From: Bombus terrestris
Taxonomy: Eukaryota; Arthropoda; Insecta; Hymenoptera; Apidae
Direction: 5' to 3'
DNA: 64,000 nt
NCBI RefSeq assembly: GCF_910591885.1
Contig: NC_063270.1
Location: 434,001 to 498,000 of the forward strand
Shown: piece after piece, positions 7,659-21,100 of the stretch
How positions within the stretch are numbered: position 1 is the first letter of the stretch
How the letters are laid out: the number at the start of each line of letters is the position of its first letter
Notes under the pieces: generated by a model
Database searches by the model: none
What the model saw: only the letters and a program-made list of their open reading frames with translations
Told to the model about the DNA's origin: nothing
Program-made: the position numbers and the translations under genes

Positions 7659-10600
7659 CTTCAAACGAATATATTAGAATCTGTAAAAAATTAGCGTATG
7701 AATGTTAATTACGAATGAATGTTCTGAATTTTATTCCTCAAGAGGTATTTTTATTTTTCAAGCCCTTACAAAATAATGACTAAGTATTTTGAAAATTCCA
7801 TTGATATACTATAATGTTGCATCTGTCTGTAATCTATAAAAAGAGTCTCAATTATGTTCCATCGTAAGTTCTATAATTCGAACTTTGTCTGTCACCGACA
7901 TCGTCGTGCTTGCAAAGCTAATGACGAGTATGATTTTGCACAGATAAAATGTACAACTTTATTTGGAAACAACATCGTTCTGACTGATTAAAACTACTAT
8001 CTATAGCAGCGAGACTTCGATATCAGTTCTCGTCTCGTAGTTTTCTAGCAAAGTGGGAACAGTCTGCATGTCACAGCTGTTTTTAAATATGCATTAGTCT
8101 CGTGACGAAGGAACGAAGGGACCTGGCCTGGATAACGTCGAAGCAATTCGTCAAACGAAATATTCCACTTCTCGAATTTCCCATTCCTTGAACTGCTTAT
8201 AGATCAAACTTTCGAAATTACAAGGCTGCATTCTCCTGTCTCGAACGGTGTTACCACTCGAGCTCTATTAGTAGCACTTCCAGGAATACATAGTCATCGA
8301 TCATGCCATTCTTGTAACGTCTAATTTATCGATTTCTTCAAGCAGACCGCTATCCTAATTTTAAACGATCTTGCGTTTAACCTAATGCATCTGTTAAGAG
8401 GGCTTCTTTGATTTTAGAATAGAACCATTATCTTCGAGTTTAGAATTGATTACACAAGCCGAGGTACATTACCTTGTACGAGGTCAGTTTCAAGAAACGA
8501 AAATTTCCTTGAAATTGATCAATCGTTCGGAAATAAAAATGTAGAAGATCGGACTACGATCCATCAAGAGCTCACCGGGTTTTGTACTCATCGTGCAACG
8601 ATTAAAACTCTTTTCGTGAACTTTTCTTGCCCCTTACCAGGTGGAACAGTGATCGAAGTCTTACCAAAGCTCAATTCAGAAGTTTGTGGAAATCGAGTCT
8701 TGATTGTACGGATTCCACTGGCTTGATAGGTGTTAGCGTATCACATCTGTCTTACTTGAGACTCGCTCAAAAATCGTACACCGTACATAGATAGGAAACT
8801 GTCTGTTATGTGAACACTTCTGTCTATTGTCAAATAAATGTAAGAGAGAAGCAAAGTGGTGGTTAGAGATCTAATCCGATGTTGTTTGTGAGTTAAACCG
8901 TAAATAAAAGACTCGACCAATCTGTAAATCTGTAGGTTTTATATCATTAACAAAATAATCTACTAAAAAATTGTATGAAAGGAAAATAAGGATTTTCTTA
9001 TGGCTAGTACAATTTTTCCATCAACTTTTTATTCCAACGAAGCATGAGAGAAAAAAGAAAACGATAAAGGAAGATCAGTAGTGACACGAAGTAACGATAC
9101 GAAAGAAGTGACAACAAAAGAAAAGAATGGGATAAAAGCACCGTAGGCAGAAGAATAGAGAAAGAAAGACAGAAGGAAGTAAAGAAATGTTCCAAGAGCC
9201 GCATATAATTATAACCTTAAACTACCAGTTAATTAGAACCGGTCGGTTTCGGCGAATTGGATTTTACGTTTCGTTATTTTATAATATATTCTGGCCTGGA
9301 GCGACTGACGCGCGCTACTCCATAGGCGAGGTAAGAGTGTTGGGTCCGGGATCCATGTGAATTCGCCAGATGATCATCATTGATACCGGATAATAAACTT
9401 AGTTAAAATTGTTGGCTGCGATGGCCGTCGCCGTCAGTAATAAAAGCTCGCATGAGCAGGGACACGTCGAAATACCAGCGTCGCTATGTTTCACCTTCGT
9501 CCCTTTTACCGACTTTCTCTATTCCCCAATTCTCTTGTACACAGCAGTGATCCTCTCTTTCGCGCCCCATCGATTTTCCTCGTTGCGCTTTTTTACCGTC
9601 TTCCCTCTTTCGTCTTCTTTTTGCTCTTTAACGCTCGCAAAGTCTGTCTACTACGACCCGATGTCGTTTACCTTCTGTTCTCCCGTAGAGGACGTGTGTA
9701 CATACGTGCGCACGTATACCTATAAATGGATGTATACATACGTGGAAACAGCAGTACATCGTAGCCACGTCGGCGAGTGCACCGAATTAGCTAGTCACAT
9801 TTTCGAGGGTCGTTACCGGCACTCGGTCGCTACTTTCCGCTGATTTTTCGTTTCGCGCCCAGTCCCCGGTGTAATCTCGTTTCGTGTCACGCTTTTGATA
9901 CGACTTCATACGTCACGGTAACTTTCCAGCCGGTTGGTTCGTCCTAGCAATTCTATTACGTCGTCCCGAGAGCAAGCCGGCAAATAATCGCACTCCACGT
10001 TCTCCAGGAAGTCACGGGCAGAAGCTCCTTTTAATTTCGGAGATTAGATGCAGAGCTATTTTTTCGCTTAATTCATACGCACGTTCAGATAGTGCAGAAC
10101 TTCCACCATCGCCGTGATTTCTCTCCCTCAGTTTCTACTTTTACGCTTCACTTCTGGCACGTTCTGGTTTATCGTCGTATGTCACGAGAACTGTAATTGC
10201 TGTTTACATAGGCGGGAATCAACGATATCCTCGCGTCGAAACCACGACGATGTTCGGATCGGATCGCGAATTGCAATCCTATCGCTTTCTCCGCAATATC
10301 GCGGATATTCATCCGTGTTTGATTTGAGTTAATATGTCTGTGCAAACGTGTATCATCATTCCGTTCTCATCAATTTTATCAACTTTCCTTTTGATTGCTT
10401 ATATGGCATAGTCACGAATTTATCAATCAGTCGTTTAAAATCCAGGATACCTAAGTACGTCTTTGCCATTAGACGCTACATCCTTGTTCTTCAAACTCTA
10501 CAAAAATTCCACGGTACTACAGTTGTCAAAAGAAGCATCGACTCCGTCTTCGAATTTGGTATATCGAACTATACTTTCATCCCTTCAAAATTTTACAATA

Positions 10601-10812
10601 ACGTATTTGTCATCTCAAAAAATCATATCGCGATATCTCTATTAAACTCTTTCCGCCTCTATATCTTATCTTCATTCTTCAATTTGGAATCGTATGTACG
10701 TTTCATTGTTATTTTTTAAACTCAAAAAAAATTCCACGTTACCAAGTTATATGATTTAACATTTTCCAAACAAAACATCTCCGAAATCCCCATCGAATCC
10801 CCATTTCCGCGG
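7659..10812. other. Intergenic or intronic DNA
   Basis: AT-rich spacer extends to about 9240, followed by a GC-richer, CpG-rich block at about 9240-10000 that holds an alternating purine-pyrimidine run and a TATAAATG at 9721-9728. I see no gene. The short frames here lack domains. Confidence 0.5.
9692..9719. other. Alternating purine-pyrimidine run, 28 nt
   Basis: The bases alternate strictly purine and pyrimidine, with a near-palindromic centre (TACGTGCGCACGTATA). TATAAATG follows at 9721-9728. Such sequence can adopt Z-form under supercoiling. A promoter role is only a possibility. Confidence 0.6.
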
Positions 10813-11652
10813 ATGTCTACCCGTGAAAATGGTGAACGATTGCTTTCACGGAAGCCACGGGTTCGATTAATTTCGCGAGGTGTCGCACGAAAAACAGCCG
10901 TGGAAACGTCGCACGATCGCGGCCTGGCCTGGCTATTCGTTCTCGGGCGAATTTATGGTTTCGTACGGTGGCGGACGACAATGGTGTCGAGCTGGCTAAC
11001 GAACGTGCCGCGGCTTAATTTAAAACCACCGGCGAGCAGGTCTCTTCCGGTCGATTACGGGCCGGACAAGTCTTTCCTGGAGAACGGCCACTGCCCTCTC
11101 TATCTTTCTTTCCCGTTCGTTTCTGCCCTTACACGTCACTCTCCCCCCTTGGCCCCCGTTATCCGTAACGTTTATTTACTGGACTCGTGTTCTCGAGGTA
11201 ACCGTGCCGTTGTGTACATAAATTCAGTTGGCCCACTGCACCCCACGCCACCCACGCCCACCCGCTCTGTTTCGCTCGCTTTCCTTTCGTGCTTCTTTTT
11301 CCGGGGCGTATTTCAGTTTGTTGTCTTTGGTGACGGGCCAGGAATAGAGTCACTTTCCTCGTTCTATGCAAGTCTTCGTTGTTCGATGGTTGTTGAGATG
11401 GTTGGTCTTCCTCGCATGGCTGTTGTGTATATAAGTCGATGTGCAAGGAATTATTATGCGTTTAAAAGAGCCAAGAAAGATAACGCTCTCTTTTATGGTG
11501 CTAATAATTTAACCTTTTTCCGGACTATAAAGTACCGCAGCATCTATCACCGTTTCACTCTTGCAATAAAAGTACCCACACATCAATTGCTTCAGGCCAT
11601 TCTTCGAAACTTCTTCATTTATAAAATCTCCAGTTGTAAGGCAGACATGTAA
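10813..11652 (+). CDS. Long open frame of unknown status, 279 codons
   Basis: This is the longest ATG-initiated frame outside the retrotransposon. The first two thirds lie in GC-richer DNA, where stops are less frequent, and the last third crosses into AT-rich DNA without a stop. I recognise no domain. The composition is rich in Arg, Ser, Phe and Leu with low-complexity Pro-Thr (around residues 142-152), as expected for translated noncoding CpG-rich DNA. A TATATAAG at 11428-11435 lies inside it. I see no splice-site pattern that would make it a clear exon. It is most likely a chance frame, reported because its length is uncommon for this window. Confidence 0.15.
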   Translation: MSTRENGERLLSRKPRVRLISRGVARKTAVETSHDRGLAWLFVLGRIYGFVRWRTTMVSSWLTNVPRLNLKPPASRSLPVDYGPDKSFLENGHCPLYLSFPFVSALTRHSPPLAPVIRNVYLLDSCSRGNRAVVYINSVGPLHPTPPTPTRSVSLAFLSCFFFRGVFQFVVFGDGPGIESLSSFYASLRCSMVVEMVGLPRMAVVYISRCARNYYAFKRAKKDNALFYGANNLTFFRTIKYRSIYHRFTLAIKVPTHQLLQAILRNFFIYKISSCKADM

Positions 11653-14600
11653 GAAATTTGTGCAGCGGTACTTGTAAAGAAACGCATATCACCATCGCGC
11701 TTTATAGTCCCATTAAGTTACAATTAATTCTCGATTTTTTTAAATAAACTCTACTGCAGTGTAGCCTCTGTCTGATTAATTAATCTGGTTAAATGTGATT
11801 AAACTCTTATTCGTTAAAAAAAAGCTGTAAGGAGTATACAGAAATTACAACGATAACTTCTTTTATATTGTATCAAACTTCTAATCCAAATCATTTAATT
11901 CAACCGTACGGTAATAAATCTGTCACCTTTAAAGTAGTTTTCTCCAAAAGCGTAGAGATTTTTCTCTTTTTCCGTTTCACACAGATAAAAAAAATATCGA
12001 GTGTAGGAAATGCTAGAAAGAAAGGGAGCCAAGCTGAAATCCATCCGTGCCTTATGAAGTCGAGATTGATGCGTTTCGTGACTGTTCCGGTATATTGAAC
12101 GGAGAAAGAGGAGAGAGTAGGTCGATTCAGTGGGAAATCGATCGAGGGATTACGTGCACAAAGGAAACGTACGGGTCTTGAAACTTTAAGCACGTCTCGC
12201 GAAAAAGCATCGCGAGTATGACTTCTATCATCTTTCCCACTTCTGTCACATTCTCATGAGACATTTACTCGTCCTTCGATTATTCTTCTTATCATTCTTG
12301 CTCGCGCAAAAACTATTCGATTCACCTAGAATCCCTATAATCATGAATCGCGTTCGATTCACGAGAAAGAATCACGCGTAATCAACCGGAACTTGCTTTT
12401 TTCCTCGTTAATTACCCTTCATGAGTTACTCGTCGTTGCCATCTTCAAAGTTTGCAACGATCTCGCAGCGGTTGCAATTAATGTCACCGGTGTGTCAGTT
12501 GTCAAGATGACTGGCGGCTAAAGCACGAGAAAACTACAATTTGTATTTGAAAGTACCGCTCGTTCGTCGACGTTCGTGTCTTGTCCAATTATAGGCAAAC
12601 GAGGCGTTTTTGCGCAACAATTTTCCTCATTCGGATATCAAGAGATGAAAGTATCTGGCTATTATTTTCATCTTCCATGAAGAATACCTCATAGAATTAC
12701 CTATTTTTTCTAGCGGAGCTTTCGCTCTGTTATATTTCTCCGTGTGCTCCAACGGATCGTTTCAATGAATAATCGCTTTCTCTTTGAGTTACCCCGCGTA
12801 ATTAGAAAAATTTGACGTGTAATTAACCTGTTAAGAGACTTTTTTATACCGTCCGTGAGCGTATCTAACATGTGCAGAAGAATTTGTATATAATCTTCCA
12901 TTTAAAAGTCGATATCGACAAAGGTTTCGTATTTTTGCAGTTTCAGAGTACCGTTTGTGAATTTTCTTTAAATAAACAAAGCTTGTGAAAGATGCAAATG
13001 GAACTCGTGACACGTTATATGCTGGTTCGTTGATCGATGCGTTTATAAAGCGTGCGAGAAAAATTTCGCTGTTTCCATTGAAATGGTAAAATTTTGGACA
13101 AATTCTCCACGAGGTATGGAATGTACGGTCGGATCACGATGTATCGCGACCGCAAATCGGTAACAGAAGCAACAACATACGTGGCTCAGTTATTCGCGGA
13201 ACAACGGTGCGCGACCAAGGACATCAAACTTCCAACCGCACGGTTAACCTCATACCTCGGTTGTTCAATTTCCCAAGATCGACTGTTCGAAAATTAATCA
13301 ATCACGTACGGTACAATGACCGTCGAAGATCTCTCATTCAACATTACTCTCACGTACATGTACGCGCCAAGATTGTTAGCCTCGTGAACACGCGAGGCGT
13401 TGTCTACTTCCGATCACGCTCACGCGACACCTTTCCACTAGGGCGTCGAAAAAGCGGCGTGTTCCCGGCGTGAGTTCAATTCTCGTTACAAGATTTATTT
13501 TTATTCGAAACACTTGATATTTTGATATATCGATACTTTGTGACGTTATTAAAGAGTAATGCCGTATATCTACGGAATTAACAGGGGAAGTTACGGAACC
13601 TTAAAAAATTATAAAAATTATGAAGTAGTATAAGACATCCGTAACATAAATCTATTTCTTGTTGGTGCCATAATGCGATTTTAGCGAATAGAATTTTCTT
13701 TTTCGTGGATTATCTCGAGGACAGTTCGACTCGTTGACTTAGAGAATTTAATGGAGTTTCATAGAACTTGCACGTGAAATTTGAATGTATAGTTGTTCAA
13801 AAGGAATTGAAAACAAAGTGTCGCTTAATTGCGCGTGTTAGTGTTAATATTCATTCTCGAAATTAATGTGAAATTTGCGAAACAGCAGATACAAACTTGT
13901 ACAATTACTCGAATGATACTGAGAACGGTTATTATACGGACACAAACATGTTACCTATTCTTCGATGCTTTCAAAGCTCCCTTTTTAACCTGTCACTTAA
14001 TATTCTCCCGCTCTATTCACTCTCAAGAAGACTCACCCCTTAACTTCTGCATACCTAACCCAAAACTCTCAAATGTCACGTTTCTCAAAGACGAACGGCG
14101 AAAGCTCTCCAAGCCCACGTTCCAGCTTATAGCTTCATTATCTGACTAAGGAAAACATCATAATTCTGCATTCGTCAGGCAACTACAGCTCTTAGTACCT
14201 TTATCAACGTATCATGGCACCTTCCTCAATTATCCGTCATAATATTTCCCAAACAATTTCTAACGCTAACAAACTGCAAAGGATTCGTGGCATTAACTTG
14301 TTTTACTGAGTATTTGACGTACACATTCGCACAGCTTAACCTTTGCGCGCGTGTTATTGAGGTACTTACACTTTCTGCTACCTTTGACGCGGTATTACAA
14401 CATTTTCTCACGGTATCCTCTATAACGTTAATCAAACAACCTGTTACTAAATACAGAATATGTAAGACTGCTTAATATTGAAAATACGTAGGTAATTGAA
14501 ATTTGTAGAAGGCTGTATTTAGGAAGTTCGTACACATGCCTGCTTCTATATACTCGCAGTTACGGTTTCTACACTTTTCAGAATTTTTACTAAATCATCT

Positions 14601-17600
14601 TCCATTTCTACAATATTCTGGTGATACTAAACTACGTACTTTACCACGATGTTACGACACATTTCCTTCCAGATGATTCTGATCTAATCTTTCTGGCCCC
14701 TTCGACGCGCTATTCCTGGAGAAGGAAATATTATAGAATATTATATATCTTCGTCTTACGAGGCTCTGGAATAGAATTTTGCAAAATTATAGTTTCGATG
14801 AAGATTCATAGCCTATGCAAATATCGATAAACTCTTCGAACAAGTTACAGCAACCTTTTATACGGATTAAAAATTACACTAGCGTAAGTCACACTTTTGG
14901 AAATTTAGATCTAGTCACGTATTTCAATTCTTAAAGGTAAATTTCCATTAGTCTAACAATTAATAAAGATAGAACTTTATTCTAAGTTTTCGAAACTTGG
15001 AGAAAAATAATGTATCTTTTGTAACGATAAACACAAAGCACTCTTTTATGAAAAACAATAGTGGACTGACTTACATCGTTATTTTCAGCACTTTATTATT
15101 ATAGCTTTAACACCAAAACGATACTACAAAAATACAACAGAATAAGAACAACAGAAAACCTGTTCTAGAAAGAAAAATGAATTTATGGAATAGTGTAGAA
15201 GCTATGTAATATTAAAGTTAACAAACGAGCTGAAGATCACAGGTTCGAGACTCAACTTTCCCTTTTGCAAAGACTTTTCTTCCTCTCGTGATACAAGCGA
15301 TCGAAAGTGCTGTTAGCTTCTATTTGCCAAATATGCAGCATGCATGACTGTGTCCGTTGACTTCCGTATGCGCGTAATTGTGACACGCATGTCCATGTTT
15401 ATTGGCGTGCACACGCGAATGTGCAGTCTAGTGTACGTCAGCGCAGTCCCACTCTTTCTCTCCTATCTCTTCTTTTATTTATCCTTCTTTCTCTCTTCCC
15501 GCATTAGCATTCAACAGCCACGCATTGCTGCACGTATTTGCAGATATAACGCAAATAAACCTCACGAGCATGCCGCGCACATGTTTCGCGCGTAATATTC
15601 CTACGCTCGCCGAGGCTATTCTCTGCTGCACCGCTCACCTTCCAGCTAGTTACCGTCAGCACGATCCTCCTGCTCCATTTTCCTCGCTATGTATTTTATT
15701 TGCTATTGTTTCCCCGCCTGTTATTTCTTCTCTCCCCTCTTCCTTCTTAACCACCCCTGTAATATGTGCGTTCCGACTTGCACGTGTTGTTTTCCCTTTA
15801 TCTACCGTTTACTCGATTTTCGAAACCACCGGGGAAACTTTTGTTGAGTTCTTGAATCTAGGAAGGCGGTAAGACTTATTTGATAACGATAAAGTACATC
15901 TTACGGGAAACGAAAGTGGAAATGTGATAAGGTTTTGGGGATGCATATGTCAAATTGGGTACACTATTATTGTTGAAATAGGACACTTTTGGGTATGATA
16001 GTAGAACGAATGACGTTAATTTTGTGGAACATTTTTACGCAGTTAATTAAAATTGAATCTTGGTTAAAATTAGTTTTTACCGTGATTTATTAAAGTTGAA
16101 AATATTTTTTGATATTTTGTGATATTTTGTATTGTTCGAAAAGCGAGATACCGAATCGTTTATATTCGTTCCAACTGAAAATCTTAATTTCAAGTTATAC
16201 ATAACTCACATATTTTCAACATATTCGTCCTTAAAATACGCTGTTTCGCTATCTCAACTAACTTTTTCCCGTTCATTCTTATCAGCTTCAATTTTATCGT
16301 CGTTTTAACCCTCTCTGTCCCCCGCTATCCTTATAGCACCGTTCCACACCATGTCTCTCGGTTCATTTACAACGCTGCATCCCCTTTTTCTCTTTTGTTT
16401 CACGCTTCTCCGTCCTCTTCGGACCGTTCTTCGCCACCGTTATTCCGACGCTCCTCTTTTGGCTCGGGTTGCAAACCGTGCACACACGCGCACACGATCA
16501 CAACCCGTGTGGGCGCACCAAACAGCATCTCTGTTGGCTTTTTTTCGCCCTTACCGTCGCTCGAAGCACCGTTGCTAATTGCGAATATGCCCATTACCGT
16601 TATTTACAAACGCGTGCGCGCGTACACTCACGTTGCCTTCTTCCGTTCCAGATTTCCACGGAACTGACGAATCGTTCGATCCTCGTCTCGTTCTCGTTTT
16701 CTTCTCTCGAACCTCGTTTCTCCATCCCCCTATCGCGCCTTTCTTTCCCACCCGTATGATACATAGGGTGTGTGCCAATAAAAGGAATCAGGGTGTAAAA
16801 AAACTGCTCCTTTTGCTTTTCCTTTTATCTCGATCTTCTAATATATTTTTTTCGATCCGATATTGAGTAAAAAATGTCCGCGCTAAAATTTATGCCACGA
16901 AGTTCCTGCAACTCATTTGTTATCTCGATTTTCTCTTTATATCCTTCCCTTCGTTCTTAGTCTCTAACAGATTCAATCGTGTCGTAATATATAACCGAAA
17001 AAAATACAATGTAACACATAAAGTTTTCCCAAGATAACTTACGCGACTTTTCCGCGGAAAGAAACTTTCTACTTAATCAATGAAATAGTATCATGCATTC
17101 TAAAGAACGGGGGAGAATTGAAGCACCGTACACTTCGCGTTGTTTCGCTCGAGTTAAACGAACGTACTTTATCCAATTCCAAAAACTACATATACAATGT
17201 ATACGAACTAAAGTCGCACGCTTTCTTCGAGATGTAACACATCCTTGACTATCCATTCATTTGAAAACACCCTGTAGAACGCGATTGGAATAGCGCAAAG
17301 TGGAGTGCGGAAAAATCGGCCGGTTTTGAATCGACGACCGAATATGGAAGCCGGAAGTTCTTCGCAATCTCGACCGCATTGTAGCAGATACAACGGCGGA
17401 GTGGATCATTTGTAAGAATTCTCGTGCGAGAAAAAGGGGGCGAACGTGGTGAAAGGGACGCGAGGGGTAGGAGCGCGAAGGAATTTTAATGCCTCGTTTC
17501 TTCCGTTATGAAAATTCTGGCAGGCGGGGAAAAATGCGCTCGTTAAATCGGCCTCTTTGTGTCTTTGGAATCTTCGCGAGGAGCCGCGGTAACGGGGCTC

Positions 17601-18147
17601 TATTCTCGAGGCGCATCGCGCGACAACGCTCGACCGTTTTCCAAGATAAGGAGGAACGTTTCACGAAATTACAGTTAGCGATGATTCTTAAAATTTTCAG
17701 ACAAAGAACGCTTGCTTGCCGCGTCGGCCCTTGGCGAGAAGCGCGTGCTCCCACCGTGTTTATCGCGGACCATATTAGACGGCTTATCTGCGAGTCCCGT
17801 GAATTACGACGGTTTATCGTGACGATGTTAGAATGGAAAATGAAATTTCTGTTTAATTGCCGGCCGCGGTAAGTCGGACGGCGATAAACGGCCGGCCTCC
17901 AACGGAATTGAACAATTTGTTTCCCTGAAGCGTCGACGTTACCCCCAGCGGATCTCGTGCGAGCTTCTTCCGAGTTGCTTTTTAGTTTAGATGAGCGATA
18001 AAGCGAATGGAGAATGCGGCGTTGAGTAGAGATGTACAAAGTGTATTATTTTTAGAATAGAGCGAATGTGTGGTGCACAGATTTTTAGTTTATTATTTTG
18101 ATTAATTTACTAAATTCTCTTTTAATTTCATGAAAATGAGTTGAACT

Positions 18148-18151
<4 letters not shown>
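11653..18151. other. Intergenic or intronic DNA
   Basis: I see no gene. Landmarks are CpG-rich, pyrimidine-rich stretches at 15340-15800 and 16300-16760 and a GC-rich block at about 17400-17960 with frames open on both strands and no domain. The remainder is AT-rich spacer. Confidence 0.5.
16477..16496. other. Alternating purine-pyrimidine run, 20 nt
   Basis: CA/CG dinucleotides alternate here; a second run of 18 nt is at 16610-16627. Both lie in the same pyrimidine-rich, CpG-rich block. Confidence 0.55.

Positions 18152-18180
<29 letters not shown>
18152..18180 (+). repeat. Poly(A) run of 29
   Basis: Twenty-nine consecutive A residues are flanked by ordinary AT-rich DNA. No target duplication or retroposon body is visible beside it, so it is best called a simple homopolymer. 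Confidence 0.9.
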
Positions 18181-18183
<3 letters not shown>

Positions 18184-21100
18184 AAATTTTGAATTTCTTG
18201 AATTAAACATAATTATTAACTGTCACTTTGATAACATTTTGGATAATTAATTCAGAAATTGCTTAAAAAGTTTGAAATTGTCACTTAACCGTGTATGTAT
18301 CATCGATGAACGAAGTTAATCGCCACGAACCACGGTACTGGAGCTTTCTCCTGAAATTACCCTATAGAATACTCTCGCCCCTTTCTGTACCGACAAAGAA
18401 GAGTGACCATCCATTCCTCTTTCGTCGCAATTCCTTTTTGATTAAGGGATGCTATCCACGAGATGGGTAAGGTAACCGATATTAAAGAGCCCGGGCATCG
18501 ATTGATAGAGACTCGGTCGAATCGAACTATCCCTTTTTAAGTGTCCTCCGATACCCGAGGCGGCCTTGAATGAAATATTAAAGCGTTTTATGGGGCCGCC
18601 GCATTACTCGCAAAAGTGGCAGAAGTCCGAATATAAATCTTCTCTTTGGCGACATTGCGTTTTCGTACCGAAGAACGGAGCTGAGCCAAAGGGAACATCC
18701 GGGATTCAATGATTAGGGTAGAAAATAATATTTGCCACGCTGTTCTGTACAATGCCAACGAGCAAACAACCGGTCTGTTAGACCGAGTTCTAAATTCTGG
18801 CTTTTTCCCTACTTCCTTCCTTTCAAGGACGCTCCTTATTCGTGCTCCTTCTCTATATTCGTTCCCTCTACTTCTCTCTTCTCTTCCCTCTCTTTCAAGT
18901 TTGGCTGATTCGTTTTTCCTTATTTTTTAGTTTCTTTTTTATTTGGCCACTCCACCCCCGCGACTGCCGACACGGCCATTTATACCGGGCCAACAGACAG
19001 CGAGGCGGTGAGGCGGAATAAATCGCGGCTCCTTTACAAGTGCTGCCAACAGAATAGAAACATCGCCTTCGCCTATCAATTATTTGCCGTGCAATTTACG
19101 AGGGCCAGCGGCGGACGTCAGAACGGGCTCGGAACGACGACGAAGAGCATGAGAAGGAATAGTCGGGAGATAGTAAAAGGGGGTTGGGAGAGGCTTACAA
19201 CATAGAGGGTGGCTCGGTGCTCGTGCACGTTGCAAATAAACTCACCACCGCGGCAGGGAGATGGCATCTTTACTACGACCTTTTGCAACTTCCTGCCTGA
19301 CTGCCTCCTGCCTGCCTGTCCGCTCGCTTGCTCTCCTACGCCGGCAACCCCTTTACCCCATCCACAGCACGGTTTGCTTCTTGCTCGATTCGACGTGCAC
19401 ACACAGTCCAAATATTTCCATCCCAATATTTTAAAGATGAGCAAGCCGATTTATGGCTCGACCGAGCCTGGAATCCCCGTGCCTGGCTTCCGACTTCTCG
19501 GGACTTCTTTGGATACAAATTGTTCTGTTTTTCGATGGGGAGTACGATTCGTGCCGAGGGCATTATTGGTCGTCTCCTGGAAGGATAACTCTTAACGAGG
19601 CAGATCGAGAAGCATTAAGTCGTGTTTAACTTCGTTCATCGATCGCGAAAATTTATTCGTTGTCACTAGGTGTCTTCGTAGAGCTTCTTTCGTATCGAAG
19701 ACTAAATTAGAATTGTTGTATTCTGCTGTATTTGCGACAATTGATTTTGACGCTAAATAGTCACTGTTCTTCCAAGTTGTTCGGTATTCCACTTGAATAT
19801 AGAATATTGAATTTATTAGCTTTTCCTGCAAATTATAGAAAAGTCTTGCATTCTTTTGTTAATTTGTCTAGGAAGAATATCATTAAGAGAGCTCCTTAAT
19901 TTAATTTAACACATCCGCATCGACGTGCTTCTATTAAAATAACAATAAACTCTCAAACAAAAGCTGTATCTTTTATGTTCCGAAAGTCAGTAGAATAAAG
20001 TATGAAAAGTCTATCCCGAGTGCAAATAGCTAATCCTCTCGCATTTCTGCAGCATCATGTCACTCCGTTATTAAAAAAGCTGCAATTCTTCGATAATTTC
20101 AAACACATCCGCCAACTTGTATTTACCGTGAGAATTTACAACTGATTATACGCATTGACAATAATTTAGTTACCATAACCGATCGCCAAATGCGATTTAT
20201 TGCGGGGCGTGTGTTGCGATTCCGCTCAGTGGGCAACGCGCAGCAATATGCCAGCATTTTCAGTCGCTCCCTTCAGTCGACGAATCTCGGTAAAATTCGT
20301 TAATCGCACAGTTAAATTTTCACCGGTGGCTCGGCCGGTTTTGACGCGATAACGCGTTAATTATCGCTTGGTAATATTTCGCCACAGCGTCGGCCCGTAT
20401 TAATTTCAAAAACGGCCGGCTCCATGAAAAGCGCCATTCAGCCTAATTACGGGCTGCGGCAGACAATACGCCTCGTTCTCTTCCTCCCTCGCTCCTAAAC
20501 CCCTCCTGTCTCTTTCTCCCTTCTTCTTTCCTTTTCCCCCCATTTTCTCTTTCTCCCTTTTTCTCCACACTCTATCGCCATTTCTTTTTCCGCTCTTCGT
20601 CAACTCCGCTCTCTTCGAGGTCTCGTTTATGCCGGAGAAAAGGGGTTGCCGACTAGAAGCTTCATTTTTTTCCCGACGCCCCCTCCCTTTTCCGAGCCCT
20701 TCTACAAACCCAACCACATCACCCTTTGCATATTTTCACGATTGTGAAAACGGCACCCCGCAGAGTTGGAAATGTTTTTCCAGGGCTCGACGCGTCAGCA
20801 GGAGCACAAGCAAGAATCTCTTAATTCGAAACTCACCAGCATTGAATAAATCCTACCGCTGCTTCTCTTCTTTTTTATTACATTTTCTGAAATCGATTTC
20901 TTAAAATGTAATACCATTTCATCGACCTGCTTCGTTGTTGATTCTTTTCCTAAAATATTTGTATCCCTATCACTTGATTGTCGCTTGTAATTAAAAGATC
21001 ATGGAACAATTTCAGAGAACTTGATGATATGTACGACTCGAGGTTCTTGGGGAAAAATCTAGAATCCGATTGAAAATATAGAAGTGCAGAAGTAGACTGT

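Noticed and set aside
15241..15252. GGTTCGAGACTC, resembling a tRNA B box
   Set aside because: It lacks the final CC of the consensus and no A box or cloverleaf could be built upstream.
17506..18039. 177-codon minus-strand frame with an antisense 127-codon frame
   Set aside because: It begins with TTG, both strands are open at once, and composition explains it.
18152..18180. Poly(A) run as the tail of a LINE, SINE or processed pseudogene
   Set aside because: No retroposon body, no coding remnant and no target duplication could be found around it.
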